From contig CAYUMH010000003.1 of assembly GCA_964445775.1 (NCBI GenBank), positions 86,227 through 150,226 of the forward strand: a stretch of DNA of 64,000 bases, written 5' to 3'. The translations under genes were made by a program, and so were the position numbers. The first letter of the stretch is position 1. Each line of letters starts with the position of its first letter. A model generated the notes under the pieces. The model did no database searches, was not told where the DNA came from, and saw only the letters and a list, made by a program, of their open reading frames with translations. This stretch comes from Terrimonas sp964445775. Its GTDB lineage: Bacteria > Bacteroidota > Bacteroidia > Chitinophagales > Chitinophagaceae. Positions 35,335 through 45,493 of this stretch are shown here, one piece after another.

Positions 35335-36390
35335 ATGAAATTATATAGAATAGCCCTGGCTTTTCTGGCAGTTTCGCTGCTGGTGGCCTGCAAAAAATCC
35401 ATCTCGCCCAACTCCATTGATTTTGGTGTAAACGTTTTTAATAATGCGGGTACACAAACATTAAAATTTAAAGTAAACGATACCATCAATTTCCGTTTTA
35501 GCGGTAACCCGGACCGGATCAGTTTTTTTTCGGGTGAGATTGGCCGCCGTTATGCTTTTCGTAACAGAACCAGTGACCCGTCACCCAACGATACCCTGCG
35601 CTTTTTTACCAACCAGGGAACCCCTCGTACGGCTAAACTGGAATTGCTGGTTTCTTCAGGCCCTATTGACTATACCCAATATAATGCAAAAGACTCCCTG
35701 TCGGTTCCTGCTGCTAAATGGACGGATATCTCAGACAGGGTGAAAAACTGGGCAACCGGGCCAAGCAATGTGCAGTCGGCGCCCATCAGCCTCAACGAAG
35801 AAGCCAGTACCGGCTCAGGCATTATTTGGCTGGCTTTTAAGTACACGGCACCGGCAGGTGTGGCACAAAGTACCTGGACGGTAGGAGGCATTGACCTGCG
35901 CCACCATGTTAAGGATACTTTTTATACAATCCTCACACCGGCCATTGTAATACCTGCTTCACTCCCGGGTTATACAACCAGCCCGGGCTGGGGATCGGTA
36001 AATGTAGCCAACCCCTTAATAAAATGGGGCTTTAATGGCGGCAGCGCCGGTAACACGGCTATAGGTCAGAGCCTTAGTTCCAATGGAAGTACAGGCAGCT
36101 TTGTAATCAGGGGTAATACTACGGCTACATCTGCAGTAGCTACAGAAGGCTGGATGGTGGCCGGGCCTATTGATTTGAAAAGGGTACTGCCCGATGCAGG
36201 TGTTGGTATAAAGAATAAGGGAGAGAACGCGATGCTTATTTCCAAAGGATTCTATGCATCAAGGACGGCAAACTTTACTTACCGTTTTCCCCGGGCGGGC
36301 ATATATGAAATAACTTTTCTGGCCCAGAATGATACTGAATCTGATCAGAATACGCTTGTAAAAACTATTACAGTAGAAATTACTAATTAA
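35335..36390 (+). CDS. DUF5017 (SusE-like) surface glycan-binding lipoprotein
   Basis: Likely accessory surface glycan-binding protein. Lipobox SLLVAC with Cys19. The first half is an Ig-like module with KVNDTINFRFSGNPDRISFFSGEIGRRYAF, the signature of DUF5017; the rest is an all-beta, galactose-binding-like stretch (IIWLAFKYTAP, WTVGGIDLRH, GWMVAGPIDL). The end TANFTYRFPRAGIYEITFLAQN...TVEITN is another Ig-like strand set. 351 residues. Starts 21 bp after SusD and 23 bp before the beta-helix lipoprotein, in the usual position of SusE/SGBP proteins. Glycan specificity cannot be read from sequence. Confidence 0.85.
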   Translation: MKLYRIALAFLAVSLLVACKKSISPNSIDFGVNVFNNAGTQTLKFKVNDTINFRFSGNPDRISFFSGEIGRRYAFRNRTSDPSPNDTLRFFTNQGTPRTAKLELLVSSGPIDYTQYNAKDSLSVPAAKWTDISDRVKNWATGPSNVQSAPISLNEEASTGSGIIWLAFKYTAPAGVAQSTWTVGGIDLRHHVKDTFYTILTPAIVIPASLPGYTTSPGWGSVNVANPLIKWGFNGGSAGNTAIGQSLSSNGSTGSFVIRGNTTATSAVATEGWMVAGPIDLKRVLPDAGVGIKNKGENAMLISKGFYASRTANFTYRFPRAGIYEITFLAQNDTESDQNTLVKTITVEITN

Positions 36391-36412
36391 ACTATAAACA
36401 AAACTAATTAGC

Positions 36413-38197
36413 ATGAGTCAGGTATATTTTAAAAAATACATCATCAAAAAAGGATGGCTGGGGTTTTCATTAGTGGTATTGTTAATGATTTCGTGCAAGA
36501 AATATAATGCTGTTAATAAAGAAAATGAAAAGCAGTACCTGTCTGAACGATTACTCGTACCGGAGGCGGAAAACAATATAATTCAAAACAGTTCTTTTGA
36601 ACAGGTAACGGAAAATACTTTTGCCAACTGGACCCCCCTGGGTACCGGCACTTTTGCGGCAACTACGGTACAAGGCGAAGTGTATGATGGTACAAATGCA
36701 CTGAAAGTGATTAACCCCACCTCTAACGGAAGCTCTGGTTTCTCTAAACTAGGTATAATGACCGATTCTATTGCTACGCAAGTTGGTGTACAGTACGTAG
36801 TACGGATATGGGCAAGGTCCGGCAGCACCAGTTCTGCCCGTATTGGCTTTACGGCATTGGGATCTCCTACCCAGTATGTACCCAACCAGGCTATCAGCAC
36901 CAGTTGGAAAGCCTATGAATGGCGGTTTTATGCCAAGTCAAATTTCGTCCGTATCCGGCTGGATCTGGGTGCAGATGCCAATACCTACTTTATTGACAGC
37001 ACAAGTATGATTGCTATTGATAAGGTCTATTCACAAATATGGGGCGTCAACGGCGAGGCCTGGGATACTGCCAGGATTCCCGATTTTACCAATGCGGGAT
37101 ATATGAACGGCAACAGCCCGATACCCGACTACCCGGTGAGTGTTGATGTAACCACACTGGGTGCAGTGGGTGACGGAGTAACTGATAATACTGCATTTTT
37201 TAAAGCGGCGATAAAGCAATGTGCTACCAATGGCACGGTTTATATCCCGGCAGGAAAATACTTGCTGAGCGATACATTAATGATCAAAAAAAGTGGCATC
37301 AATATCAAAGGGGAAGGGGCGGCAACCATTCTTTATTTTACCAAGGGGATTGAGGAACTGTATCCCAGGTTTAACAAACCCGGAAGCCCGGCCAATCAAA
37401 GCCCATGGTCCTGGGAGGGTGGTATGATCACTTTTTCGGGTAATATTTCGGGCTCCGGCATTCAATCGCTAAAGATAGAGTTTCCCGACAGTGCCTGGGC
37501 CGGTCATGATTTTCATGAGCGGGGCTACAATGGCATCGGCTTTTCCAACAAAGCGCACGATGGCTGGATCAAAAATGTAACGCTGACAGGTTGCGATCTG
37601 GGCATATGGATAGCCAGGGATGTAAAAAACATTACCGTCGAAAAATGGAAGCTCGACTGTGGCCCTGTGCGTGCAGCTGGCCCTAATGCTGCAGGGCACC
37701 ATGGTGTTAACATTTACGGCGGCTATAACCTGTTACAGGATTTTGAATTAGTGTGCAAGTTTTACCATGATTTGTCGGTAGAATCACAGTATAGCATCTA
37801 TAATGTGTTCAGGAAAGGAAAGGGGAAAGATATCAACTTTGATCATCATAGCCAGGATGTGCGCAAAAACCTTTTTACCAATATAGACCTGGGAGCGGGC
37901 CTCAATATATATTCTTCGGGTGGCTCTGCTTCACCTACCGGTATCAATACTAACGAAACCTACTGGAACATTACGGCTTCTAAAGATCTGCAGTACAACA
38001 ACAGATCAGGTACCACTTCCACTGGAGCTACACTCCGGTCAACCAATAACGTAGCCGTGGGTATAAGAACAGCAACGGCATCTGCCATGCCTGACGCTTA
38101 TGGCAATTGGTACGAAACAATTAATCCGATAGTACTATATCCCAAAGATTTGTATGCTGCGCAGATGAAACTTGTAAAAAATAAGGATATACAATAA
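36413..38197 (+). CDS. Surface lipoprotein: CBM-like domain plus beta-helix (lyase-like)
   Basis: 594 residues with lipobox VVLLMISC (Cys28). Residues about 54-205 form a CBM4/9/22-like jelly roll (IIQNSSFEQVTENTFANWTPLGTG; YVVRIWARSGSTSSARIGF; WKAYEWRFYAKSNFVRIRLDL). Residues about 210-594 are a right-handed beta-helix of the Pectate_lyase_3 type, paralogous over its whole length to the C-terminal half of the GH88 fusion at 27716 (shared PDYPVSxDVTTLGAxGDGxTDNTAFF, GKYLLSDTL, GIEELYP, DFHERGYN, GHHG). The protein therefore looks like the surface enzyme that starts cleavage, while the fusion copy would work in the periplasm. No proven catalytic residue can be named; a polysaccharide lyase is the best guess. 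Confidence 0.75.
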   Translation: MSQVYFKKYIIKKGWLGFSLVVLLMISCKKYNAVNKENEKQYLSERLLVPEAENNIIQNSSFEQVTENTFANWTPLGTGTFAATTVQGEVYDGTNALKVINPTSNGSSGFSKLGIMTDSIATQVGVQYVVRIWARSGSTSSARIGFTALGSPTQYVPNQAISTSWKAYEWRFYAKSNFVRIRLDLGADANTYFIDSTSMIAIDKVYSQIWGVNGEAWDTARIPDFTNAGYMNGNSPIPDYPVSVDVTTLGAVGDGVTDNTAFFKAAIKQCATNGTVYIPAGKYLLSDTLMIKKSGINIKGEGAATILYFTKGIEELYPRFNKPGSPANQSPWSWEGGMITFSGNISGSGIQSLKIEFPDSAWAGHDFHERGYNGIGFSNKAHDGWIKNVTLTGCDLGIWIARDVKNITVEKWKLDCGPVRAAGPNAAGHHGVNIYGGYNLLQDFELVCKFYHDLSVESQYSIYNVFRKGKGKDINFDHHSQDVRKNLFTNIDLGAGLNIYSSGGSASPTGINTNETYWNITASKDLQYNNRSGTTSTGATLRSTNNVAVGIRTATASAMPDAYGNWYETINPIVLYPKDLYAAQMKLVKNKDIQ

Positions 38198-38207
38198 AAA
38201 CAGAAAG

Positions 38208-40115
38208 ATGCTAAACTTCCTGGTTCAACTATTCCGATTAAAAAATAACCGGGTGCCGGTTATGTTTCCAGCTGTAATGCTGCTGGTAAACCTGGCTGCA
38301 TTCGGTCAGGTGCGTGGCGACGAAGACAAAGAAATGTACAATACCGCTAAAAAGCGGGACGAAAAAGCCATACAGGAAGCCAGAAAAGGGTGGTGGGCCA
38401 GCTCTGTAAAAACACAGAACAAACGCATACAATGGTGGCGGGAAGCCCGTTTCGGCATGTTTATTCACTGGGGCCTTTATTCATTGCCCGGGGGCGAGTG
38501 GAAAGGGAAAGTGGTACCCGGTTATTCGGAACACCTGATGCGCAAGGAAAAAATAAGCAGGGCTGAATACCTGCAATTGGCCAGCCAATTTAACCCCGAA
38601 AAATTTAATGCCGATGAGTGGATAATGGCTGCAAAAAAAGCAGGCATGCGCTACTTTGTGGTTACCGCCAAGCATCACGATGGTTTTGCCATGTACGATT
38701 CAAAAGTGTCGGATTTTAATATCGTACAACAAACGTTATTTAAACGAGATCCAATGGCAGAATTAGCCGCATCGGCTAAAAAGCACGGTATGAAATTCGG
38801 ATTTTATTATTCACACGCTTTCGATTGGGAACACCCCGGTGCACCCGGCAACGATTGGGAGTACAACAACCCCGGTGGCGATAAACTGCTGGGCGGCGGT
38901 AACTGGTTTGATACCCACCCCGAATGGCTGCCCAAAGCCATAAAATATGTGGATGAAAAGGCCATTCCGCAAATCAGGGAACTTATCAACAAATACCATC
39001 CCGATATTTTATGGTTTGATACACCACACAAGTTGCCTCTTTCTGAAAACCTGCGCATTTTAAAAGCAGTAAGAGAAACTGATCCCAACATTGTGGTGAA
39101 CGGGCGTTTGGCAGCGGTGTCGGGCGAAAATTTTGGCGACTATATTAATACCAATGACAACCCGGTAGAGCTCTTTACCATAGCGGGCGATGCCGAAGCT
39201 ATCCCAACCACCAACCATTCCTACGGTTACTCCAAACACGACAAGGGCCATAAGTCACCGCAGTTTTTTATCAGGCTGCTGGCTAACGCGGCTTCCAGGG
39301 GCGGCAACCTGCTTATGAACATAGGGCCAAAAGGAGATGGCAGTTTTGACAGCAAGGACAGCCAGATTCTTGACGGTATTGGCCAGTGGCTCAACAAAAA
39401 CGGAGAAGCCATTTACGGTACCCAAAGGGGGCAGTTGCCCATACCCGCTTGGGGCGTAACCACGCAAAATGGCAACCGTATTTACCTGCATGTTTTTAAC
39501 AAGCCTGCCGATGGTAACCTTATCCTTGCCGGGCTTAAAAACAAAGTAAACAGGGCTTATTTTTTAACCGATAAGCGCAAGGCCAAATTACCGGTACAGT
39601 ATATAGATAGTGCCGCTATCAGTATTGCCTTACCTCAAACAATGGTTGATGACCCCGATAGGGTGATTGTGCTTGAGGTAAAAGGCAAAATAGAAACTGA
39701 TGCCGCAAGGCTACTGTTGCCCAATATAAGCGTAAACCGTTTTTTGGCTTTTGATGCCGAAAAACACGGAAAGTTTGGCAATGGAAGCGGGCAAAACAAC
39801 CAATACTATCTTACCAATTGGCAAAACAAACAAGATTATCTTACCTGGAACATCAGGGCATTAAAGCCACAAAAATATAGCGTAATACTAAAATATGTGG
39901 CCGATGAGGGCGGCTCTTCTTTTGAACTGGAGATAGGCGATTTTATAAAAACAGTAAACGTGGAAACATCGGCCAAAAAAGGTGCTGTAATTACCCGGGA
40001 AATTGGTGACGTAGAAGTAAGGCTCGGAGCACAGGCCATCAGCATTAAACCTGTTCACATTAAGGGGGCAGAGTTGATGAAACCATTAGAAATACAATTA
40101 ATACCACTCAATTAA
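38208..40115 (+). CDS. Alpha-L-fucosidase (GH29) with C-terminal beta-sandwich
   Basis: Removes terminal alpha-L-fucosyl residues. The 635-residue protein has a hydrophobic N-terminus, then the GH29 barrel: WWREARFGMFIHWGLYSLPGGEW, KKAGMRYFVVTAKHHDGFAMYDS, HGMKFGFYYSHAFDW, HPDILWFDTP (nucleophile Asp271), SRGGNLLMNIGPKGDG, and WLNKNGEAIYGT. A beta-sandwich follows (about 500-635). 11 bp after the beta-helix lipoprotein and 13 bp before GH95. No lipobox, so probably periplasmic. Acid/base residue not placed with certainty. It differs from the second GH29 of the locus (45494), so the two may serve different linkages. Confidence 0.9.
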   Translation: MLNFLVQLFRLKNNRVPVMFPAVMLLVNLAAFGQVRGDEDKEMYNTAKKRDEKAIQEARKGWWASSVKTQNKRIQWWREARFGMFIHWGLYSLPGGEWKGKVVPGYSEHLMRKEKISRAEYLQLASQFNPEKFNADEWIMAAKKAGMRYFVVTAKHHDGFAMYDSKVSDFNIVQQTLFKRDPMAELAASAKKHGMKFGFYYSHAFDWEHPGAPGNDWEYNNPGGDKLLGGGNWFDTHPEWLPKAIKYVDEKAIPQIRELINKYHPDILWFDTPHKLPLSENLRILKAVRETDPNIVVNGRLAAVSGENFGDYINTNDNPVELFTIAGDAEAIPTTNHSYGYSKHDKGHKSPQFFIRLLANAASRGGNLLMNIGPKGDGSFDSKDSQILDGIGQWLNKNGEAIYGTQRGQLPIPAWGVTTQNGNRIYLHVFNKPADGNLILAGLKNKVNRAYFLTDKRKAKLPVQYIDSAAISIALPQTMVDDPDRVIVLEVKGKIETDAARLLLPNISVNRFLAFDAEKHGKFGNGSGQNNQYYLTNWQNKQDYLTWNIRALKPQKYSVILKYVADEGGSSFELEIGDFIKTVNVETSAKKGAVITREIGDVEVRLGAQAISIKPVHIKGAELMKPLEIQLIPLN

Positions 40116-40127
40116 AAACCTGTAATA

Positions 40128-42662
40128 ATGCACATAACTAAAAAACTAAAAAAACAATTTGCTTACCGAATGGCGGTGTTTTTATTATTGATAACCGGCC
40201 ACAAAGGTTTTGGCCAGTCGGTGTTTCCATTGCAAAAATTGGGTCAGACCATTTACGAAGGTGTATTTACCGGCAACGGGTTACTGGGCACCATGAGCTA
40301 CCTGAAAGGCGATACCGCACTGCGCATTGATTTTGGCCGCACCGATGTATATGATCATCGCAGCACTACCAGTAGCCTATTGGTCAACAGGGGGCGTATT
40401 CCCATCGGGCATTTGCAGCTTTTATTGCAGGGCGACCGTATCCAATCTTCCAGGGGGGATATGAATTTGGGCCAGGCCAATGCCAACGCCCTAATTACTG
40501 CAGCAAAAGGTACACTTTCGGTAAAAGCCACCACCCTGGCTGACCAGGATATTATTCTTATTGAAATTAACGACAGACAATATACAGGAACGTACACCCT
40601 ATCGTGGAAACCGGAAAAAGCTATTCCAACCAGCACTACGAACACCAGCTATGAACCAAACCCGGATGGCACCGAGACCCAAACAGGCAATGTTACGGTG
40701 TACAACCAGCCATTTTTGGCCGGAGGGGGCTACACGGTGGCTTATAAAACAATGCCAACAAGCACCGGGAAACTCATTGTTGCCGGCATTGGTTTTGGCA
40801 AAAGCTCCAACCAGTATCAAACAGAAACCGCTCAAAAAGTAACGGATTGGAACGCTGACCTTGCGGCGGCTTACCAGGCTCATCAACAGTGGTGGGGCAG
40901 CTATTTTGCCAAATCAGCACTGCGTATTCCTGACCCGGCCTTGCAGGCATTTTACCAAATGCAGGTGTACAAGCTGGGCTGTGCGGCAAGGGCAAACGGG
41001 CCGGCTATTGATTTGCAGGGACCCTGGACGGCTAAAACCCCCTGGCCGGCCTATTGGCACAACCTTAACACACAGCTTACTTATTCGCCGGTATATACGG
41101 CCAACCATCTTGAAATTTCGCAATCGCTGTTAAATATGATTGATGGTAACCTGGCCAATCTTTCCAAAAACGTTCCTGCACCGTATCAGGCCGATGCAGC
41201 GGCCATTGGCCGTGTATCTTCCACAGATATGTTTGGTCCCGTGCCGCTCAGGCTTGACAACAAAGCGGATGTAGGTAATGTAGCAGGCGAACTGGGCAAT
41301 CTTACCTGGATGCTGTATTATTACTATCAGCATTATCGCTATGGCATGGATGCCCGGGTAGGCAACAACCTGTTTAATATCCTTAAAAAATCAGTAAACT
41401 ACTACCTGTACCTGCTGGAGAAAAACGAGCAGGGCAAATACCATATTGGTGTAAAAACATCATCACCGGAGTATCCCGGCGGCTATGGCTTTGATACCAA
41501 TTACGACCTGGCCATACTCAGGTGGGGGCTAAAAACACTGGTTTTCCTAAATACCGAGCTCAATAAAAACGACCAGTTGCAGGCCAAATGGAGCGAGGTG
41601 CTGAATAACCTGATAGATTATCCTAAAAACGAAAATGGTTATATGATTGCCAGAGATATTCCCTTTGCCGTTACACACCGGCACTATTCGCACTTGCTGA
41701 TGATTTATCCGTTTTACGAAATTAACCGGGAGCAGCTGCAAAATCAAGAACTCATTAACAAATCCATTAACCATTGGCAAAGCATGCCCCAACAACTGCA
41801 AGGTTACTCCTATACTGGCCTGGCTTCTATGAAGGCCATGATGGGAGATGGAAATGCGGCTAGAAATGCCCTTAAAACACTGCAGAGCAATTTTGTAAAG
41901 CCTAATACGCTATATGCCGAATCGGGCCCGGTAATAGAAACGCCGCTATCGGCCATGACCAGTTTACAGGAGCTGTGCCTGCAGTTTTGGGATGGTGTGG
42001 TGCGTGTTTTTCCGGCCATTCCTTCAGATTGGAATGATGTGTCATTTGATAACTTCCGTACTGATGGAGCCTTTTTAATATCTGGTACCCGCCAGGGAGG
42101 TATTAATACCAGCATCACTATAAAAAGCGAAGTGGGCGGCCGCATAAAAATAAGCCCCAATCTGCCCCCCGGATTTCAGTGGACCAAAACGGGCACAGTT
42201 ACCCTTATTGGAAACCAAAATGGCATTTATGAATTTGAAATGTCTTCAGGCTCTTCTGTGTTGATGGGTATCCAAACCTTTGTACTCAGCCCCGCTGCTG
42301 CAGCTATTGTGGCGGGCGAGGGAGTTACACCCATGAAAATAGAAGGGCAAAGTGAACCTAATTTGGGCTTTTGGGTCGATTCGAGATCCTATGCCACCTG
42401 GAATGTTTCGTTTACTAAGGCGGGAGTTTATGCTGTTTCAGTACTTGCGGCCAGCACCAATGCTACCGCTATATCGGTGGGCACAGAAGAGTCAAGGGCT
42501 CAAAAGGAAATTACCAGTACCGGTAGTTATCAAAATTATGTGAACATTACCCTGGGCACTATTAATGTACCGGCAGCAGGCCCTGTAAACATTTCTTTAA
42601 AGGCTGTGCCCACCAATTGGAAACCTATCAATATACGCAAAGTAACACTGGTGCCACAGTAA
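40128..42662 (+). CDS. GH95 alpha-L-fucosidase/galactosidase with C-terminal CBM-like domain
   Basis: 844 residues. Signal region about 12-29 (FLLLITGHKGFGQ). The GH95 core spans about 30-700: TIYEGVFTGNGLLGTM (N-terminal super-sandwich), WHNLNTQLTYSPVY (Asn-x-Asn pair that activates water in GH95), YDLAILRWGL, and HRHYSHLLMIYPFYEIN. The enzyme removes alpha-1,2-linked L-fucose or, in plant-glycan systems, L-galactose. The last ~130 residues (FVLSPAAAAIVAGEGVTPMK...) form a separate beta-sandwich, homologous over its full length to the free protein at 44870. The next GH95 (42692) lacks this extension. Confidence 0.88.
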   Translation: MHITKKLKKQFAYRMAVFLLLITGHKGFGQSVFPLQKLGQTIYEGVFTGNGLLGTMSYLKGDTALRIDFGRTDVYDHRSTTSSLLVNRGRIPIGHLQLLLQGDRIQSSRGDMNLGQANANALITAAKGTLSVKATTLADQDIILIEINDRQYTGTYTLSWKPEKAIPTSTTNTSYEPNPDGTETQTGNVTVYNQPFLAGGGYTVAYKTMPTSTGKLIVAGIGFGKSSNQYQTETAQKVTDWNADLAAAYQAHQQWWGSYFAKSALRIPDPALQAFYQMQVYKLGCAARANGPAIDLQGPWTAKTPWPAYWHNLNTQLTYSPVYTANHLEISQSLLNMIDGNLANLSKNVPAPYQADAAAIGRVSSTDMFGPVPLRLDNKADVGNVAGELGNLTWMLYYYYQHYRYGMDARVGNNLFNILKKSVNYYLYLLEKNEQGKYHIGVKTSSPEYPGGYGFDTNYDLAILRWGLKTLVFLNTELNKNDQLQAKWSEVLNNLIDYPKNENGYMIARDIPFAVTHRHYSHLLMIYPFYEINREQLQNQELINKSINHWQSMPQQLQGYSYTGLASMKAMMGDGNAARNALKTLQSNFVKPNTLYAESGPVIETPLSAMTSLQELCLQFWDGVVRVFPAIPSDWNDVSFDNFRTDGAFLISGTRQGGINTSITIKSEVGGRIKISPNLPPGFQWTKTGTVTLIGNQNGIYEFEMSSGSSVLMGIQTFVLSPAAAAIVAGEGVTPMKIEGQSEPNLGFWVDSRSYATWNVSFTKAGVYAVSVLAASTNATAISVGTEESRAQKEITSTGSYQNYVNITLGTINVPAAGPVNISLKAVPTNWKPINIRKVTLVPQ

Positions 42663-42691
42663 AAAGCATCATTGCCTAAATCATCAAAAAC

Positions 42692-44851
42692 ATGAAGTCA
42701 TATTTAGCCCCCACATTTATTATTGTTTTCTTTTCGGTTACCAGCATAAAAGCCCAGCCAAATATAAGGCCGGTCTTTCCCTTGCAAAAACTCGGGCAAA
42801 CCATTTATGAAGGTGTATTTACAGGAAACGGATTGTTGGGCACCATGACTTACATAAAAGGCGATACGGCTTTGAGAATTGATTTTGGCCGCACCGATGT
42901 GTACGAACATCGGCAGGATAAATATACCTCGCGGTTAAACAAGGCCCGTATTCCCATTGGGCATATCGAACTATTGTTAACGAACGATAAGATAGCGGGC
43001 TCAAGCGGACAAATGGATTTACAAAAAGCCAACGCCACTGCCACCATATTTACAAAAAAAGGAAAATTGGAGATACAAACCACCACATTGGCCCACCGCG
43101 ATCTGATGATTATTGTTGTTGACGATAGCCGCTATCAGGGACAATATACCCTGAATTGGAAGCCTGAGCAGGCAGTAAGCACCTGGCCGGGGTTTCAGCG
43201 CAACAATCCACTGAAAGATTACCCCTTAAATCCGGAAGGCAGCAAGCAGCTAACCGGTAATATAACCACCTATAAACAGCCATTTTTGGCAGGTGGTGGT
43301 TATGCTGTGGCTTATAAAACAACTGCTGTTAAAAAGGGCAAAATAATTGTAGCGAGCATTGGCTTTGCCCAACAGGGTGATGATTATTACAGCCAAACCT
43401 TAAACCAGGTTAGCCAATGGAAAACCAGTGTTGCCGAAGCTTATCTTCAACACCAGGAGCGTTGGAATGCCTACTTTGCCCGGTCGGTATTGCGTATTCC
43501 CGATGCATCATTGCAAAACTTTTACCAAATGCAACTGTACAAACTGGGCTGTGCGGCACGCCAAAATGGTCCCGGTATTGATTTGCAGGGTCCCTGGACC
43601 AGCAAAACACCCTGGCCGCTTTTTTGGCACAACCTTAATACGCAGCTTACCTACTCACCGGTATATACGGCCAACCATCTCGAAATATCCCAAACGTTGC
43701 TCAACATGATTGATAAAAACGGCGCTAACCTTGCTAAAAACGTGCCTCAGCCTTATCAGCATAACTCGGTAACTATAGGCAGGGTCTCATCGCTTGATAT
43801 GGTGGATTCCTTGCCCCTGAGGTTAGATGATAAAAAAGATGTATCCGGCCCATGGTTTGCCGAATTAGGTAACCTTACATGGTTGTTATACTACTACCAC
43901 CAGCATTACAGGTATAGCATGGATACCCAAACAGGCAACAACCTGTTTGAAATACTCACAAAATCAGTAAACTATTACCTGCATCTTTTAGAAAAAAATG
44001 ACCAAGGCAAATACCATGTGGGTGTAAAAACATCTTCCCCGGAGTACCCCAATGGATATGGCTTTGATACCAATTACGACCTGGCCATACTCAGATGGGG
44101 ATTGAAAACCCTGATTTCCTTAAACGCCGAATTAAACAAAAACGACCCGTTGCTGACCAAATGGAGCGAAGTGTTTACCAATCTGGTTGATTACCCGAAA
44201 AACGAAAACGGTTTTATGATTGCCAAAGACATTCCTTTTGCAGTTTCGCACCGCCACTATTCACATTTACTAATGATTTACCCGTTTTACGAAATCAACT
44301 GGGAGCGGCCGCAAAACCGCGAGCTCATCAATACATCCATTAACCACTGGCAAAGCATGCCCCAACAACTGCAAGGTTACTCTTATACTGGCCTGGCCTC
44401 GATGAAAGCCATGATGGGTGATGGAGATGCAGCAAAAACCGCTCTTCAAACCCTGCTTACAAAATTTGTGAAACCCAATACGCTCTATGCCGAAACCGGC
44501 CCTGTAATTGAAACGCCCCTGGCAGCCATGGCCAGTATACAGGAGCTATGCTTGCAATATTGGGATGGTATTGTACGTGTTTTCCCGGCCATTCCTACCG
44601 ATTGGCACGACCTGTCGTTCGATAACTTCCGTACCGATGGGGCTTTTTTAATATCAGGTGTGCGCAAGGGAGGCAATAATACCCGTGTTGCCGTTAAAAG
44701 CGAAAAAGGAGGACGCATAAAAATAAAACCAAACCTGTCTAAAAACATCAGCTGGACAAAAAAGGGTAGCGTAAGGATGATAAGCGAAAATAAAGGTATC
44801 TACGAGTTTGATATGCAGCCGGGAACTTTTTTATTAATGGTGAGTAAATAA
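42692..44851 (+). CDS. GH95 alpha-L-fucosidase/galactosidase, no accessory domain
   Basis: 719 residues, paralogous to the preceding GH95 along its entire catalytic length (shared FPLQKLGQTIYEGVFTGNGL, RIDFGRTDVYxHR, WHNLNTQLTYSPVYTANHLE, LEKNxQGKYHxGVKTSSPEY, HRHYSHLLMIYPFYEIN, HWQSMPQQLQGYSYTGLASM). The conserved Asn pair is present. It ends right after the core, ...GIYEFDMQPGTFLLMVSK, where the sister protein continues into its beta-sandwich. Tandem duplication is the plain explanation; sequence divergence between the copies suggests separate linkage preferences. N-terminal hydrophobic segment (about 4-21) ends SIKAQ: exported. Confidence 0.88.
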   Translation: MKSYLAPTFIIVFFSVTSIKAQPNIRPVFPLQKLGQTIYEGVFTGNGLLGTMTYIKGDTALRIDFGRTDVYEHRQDKYTSRLNKARIPIGHIELLLTNDKIAGSSGQMDLQKANATATIFTKKGKLEIQTTTLAHRDLMIIVVDDSRYQGQYTLNWKPEQAVSTWPGFQRNNPLKDYPLNPEGSKQLTGNITTYKQPFLAGGGYAVAYKTTAVKKGKIIVASIGFAQQGDDYYSQTLNQVSQWKTSVAEAYLQHQERWNAYFARSVLRIPDASLQNFYQMQLYKLGCAARQNGPGIDLQGPWTSKTPWPLFWHNLNTQLTYSPVYTANHLEISQTLLNMIDKNGANLAKNVPQPYQHNSVTIGRVSSLDMVDSLPLRLDDKKDVSGPWFAELGNLTWLLYYYHQHYRYSMDTQTGNNLFEILTKSVNYYLHLLEKNDQGKYHVGVKTSSPEYPNGYGFDTNYDLAILRWGLKTLISLNAELNKNDPLLTKWSEVFTNLVDYPKNENGFMIAKDIPFAVSHRHYSHLLMIYPFYEINWERPQNRELINTSINHWQSMPQQLQGYSYTGLASMKAMMGDGDAAKTALQTLLTKFVKPNTLYAETGPVIETPLAAMASIQELCLQYWDGIVRVFPAIPTDWHDLSFDNFRTDGAFLISGVRKGGNNTRVAVKSEKGGRIKIKPNLSKNISWTKKGSVRMISENKGIYEFDMQPGTFLLMVSK

Positions 44852-44869
44852 CAAATAAAAATCAAAAAC

Positions 44870-45367
44870 ATGAAAAAAAACAATCAAATGATGAAGACAG
44901 CCACTTTAGTAGCATTCATAGCATTAAGCCTGTTTGCCATATCTCAATCAGCGTACGCACAATCAAAAAGTGCCATTTCGCTTAAACCCGATGCAGCCAC
45001 CATTGTTGCTACAGAAGGCGTTAAGCCTATGAAAGCAGAGGGGCCGCAGGGAGAAAGAAATCTTGGCTTTTGGATGGATGCAAGATGCTACGCCACTTGG
45101 ACGGTATCGTTTCCTAAAGCCGGCACTTATGCTGTAGAGATGTTTGCCGTATCAAAAGATGGTTCTCCCATTACCTTAAGTGTAGGACAGGAAACCGTGA
45201 AAGCAGATATTGCAGGAGCCGGCAATTGGAAAGAATACACAATTGTTGATCTGGGTAAAATTAAAGTCGAAAAAGAAGGCGAAGTTACAGTTATATTAAA
45301 GGCAGGAGCCGGCAACTGGAAACCCATAAACATCCGCGAAATTACATTTACTCCCAAAAAGAAATAA
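44870..45367 (+). CDS. Free-standing secreted beta-sandwich (CBM-like) protein
   Basis: 165 residues: signal peptide (TLVAFIALSLFAISQSAYAQ, 12-31) followed by one beta-sandwich module with KPMKAEG, RNLGFWMDARCYATWTVSFPKAGTY, a Cys at the position of Ser in the paralogue, and the end WKPINIREITFTP. It is homologous to the C-terminal domain of the GH95 at 40128 and resembles domains attached to many GH29 fucosidases. It follows GH95 number two by 18 bp. A free CBM-like subunit may bind the substrate or complement the GH95 that lacks it. It has no catalytic signature. Confidence 0.8.
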   Translation: MKKNNQMMKTATLVAFIALSLFAISQSAYAQSKSAISLKPDAATIVATEGVKPMKAEGPQGERNLGFWMDARCYATWTVSFPKAGTYAVEMFAVSKDGSPITLSVGQETVKADIAGAGNWKEYTIVDLGKIKVEKEGEVTVILKAGAGNWKPINIREITFTPKKK

Positions 45368-45493
45368 TCAACGGAACAACCAAGCCCTATTTGCCAGGAC
45401 AGTATTTATGCATGGTAAATAGGCTGGCCGGATGTAAAGGCGCATAATGGAGAAATAGGTGGTAAATACCAACTAAAATTAAAAACAATAAGA

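Noticed and set aside
42692..44851. GH95 without accessory domain as a truncated pseudogene
   Set aside because: Reading frame is intact, the conserved Asn pair and the His-rich block are present, and the stop falls at a domain boundary, so it is a normal gene.
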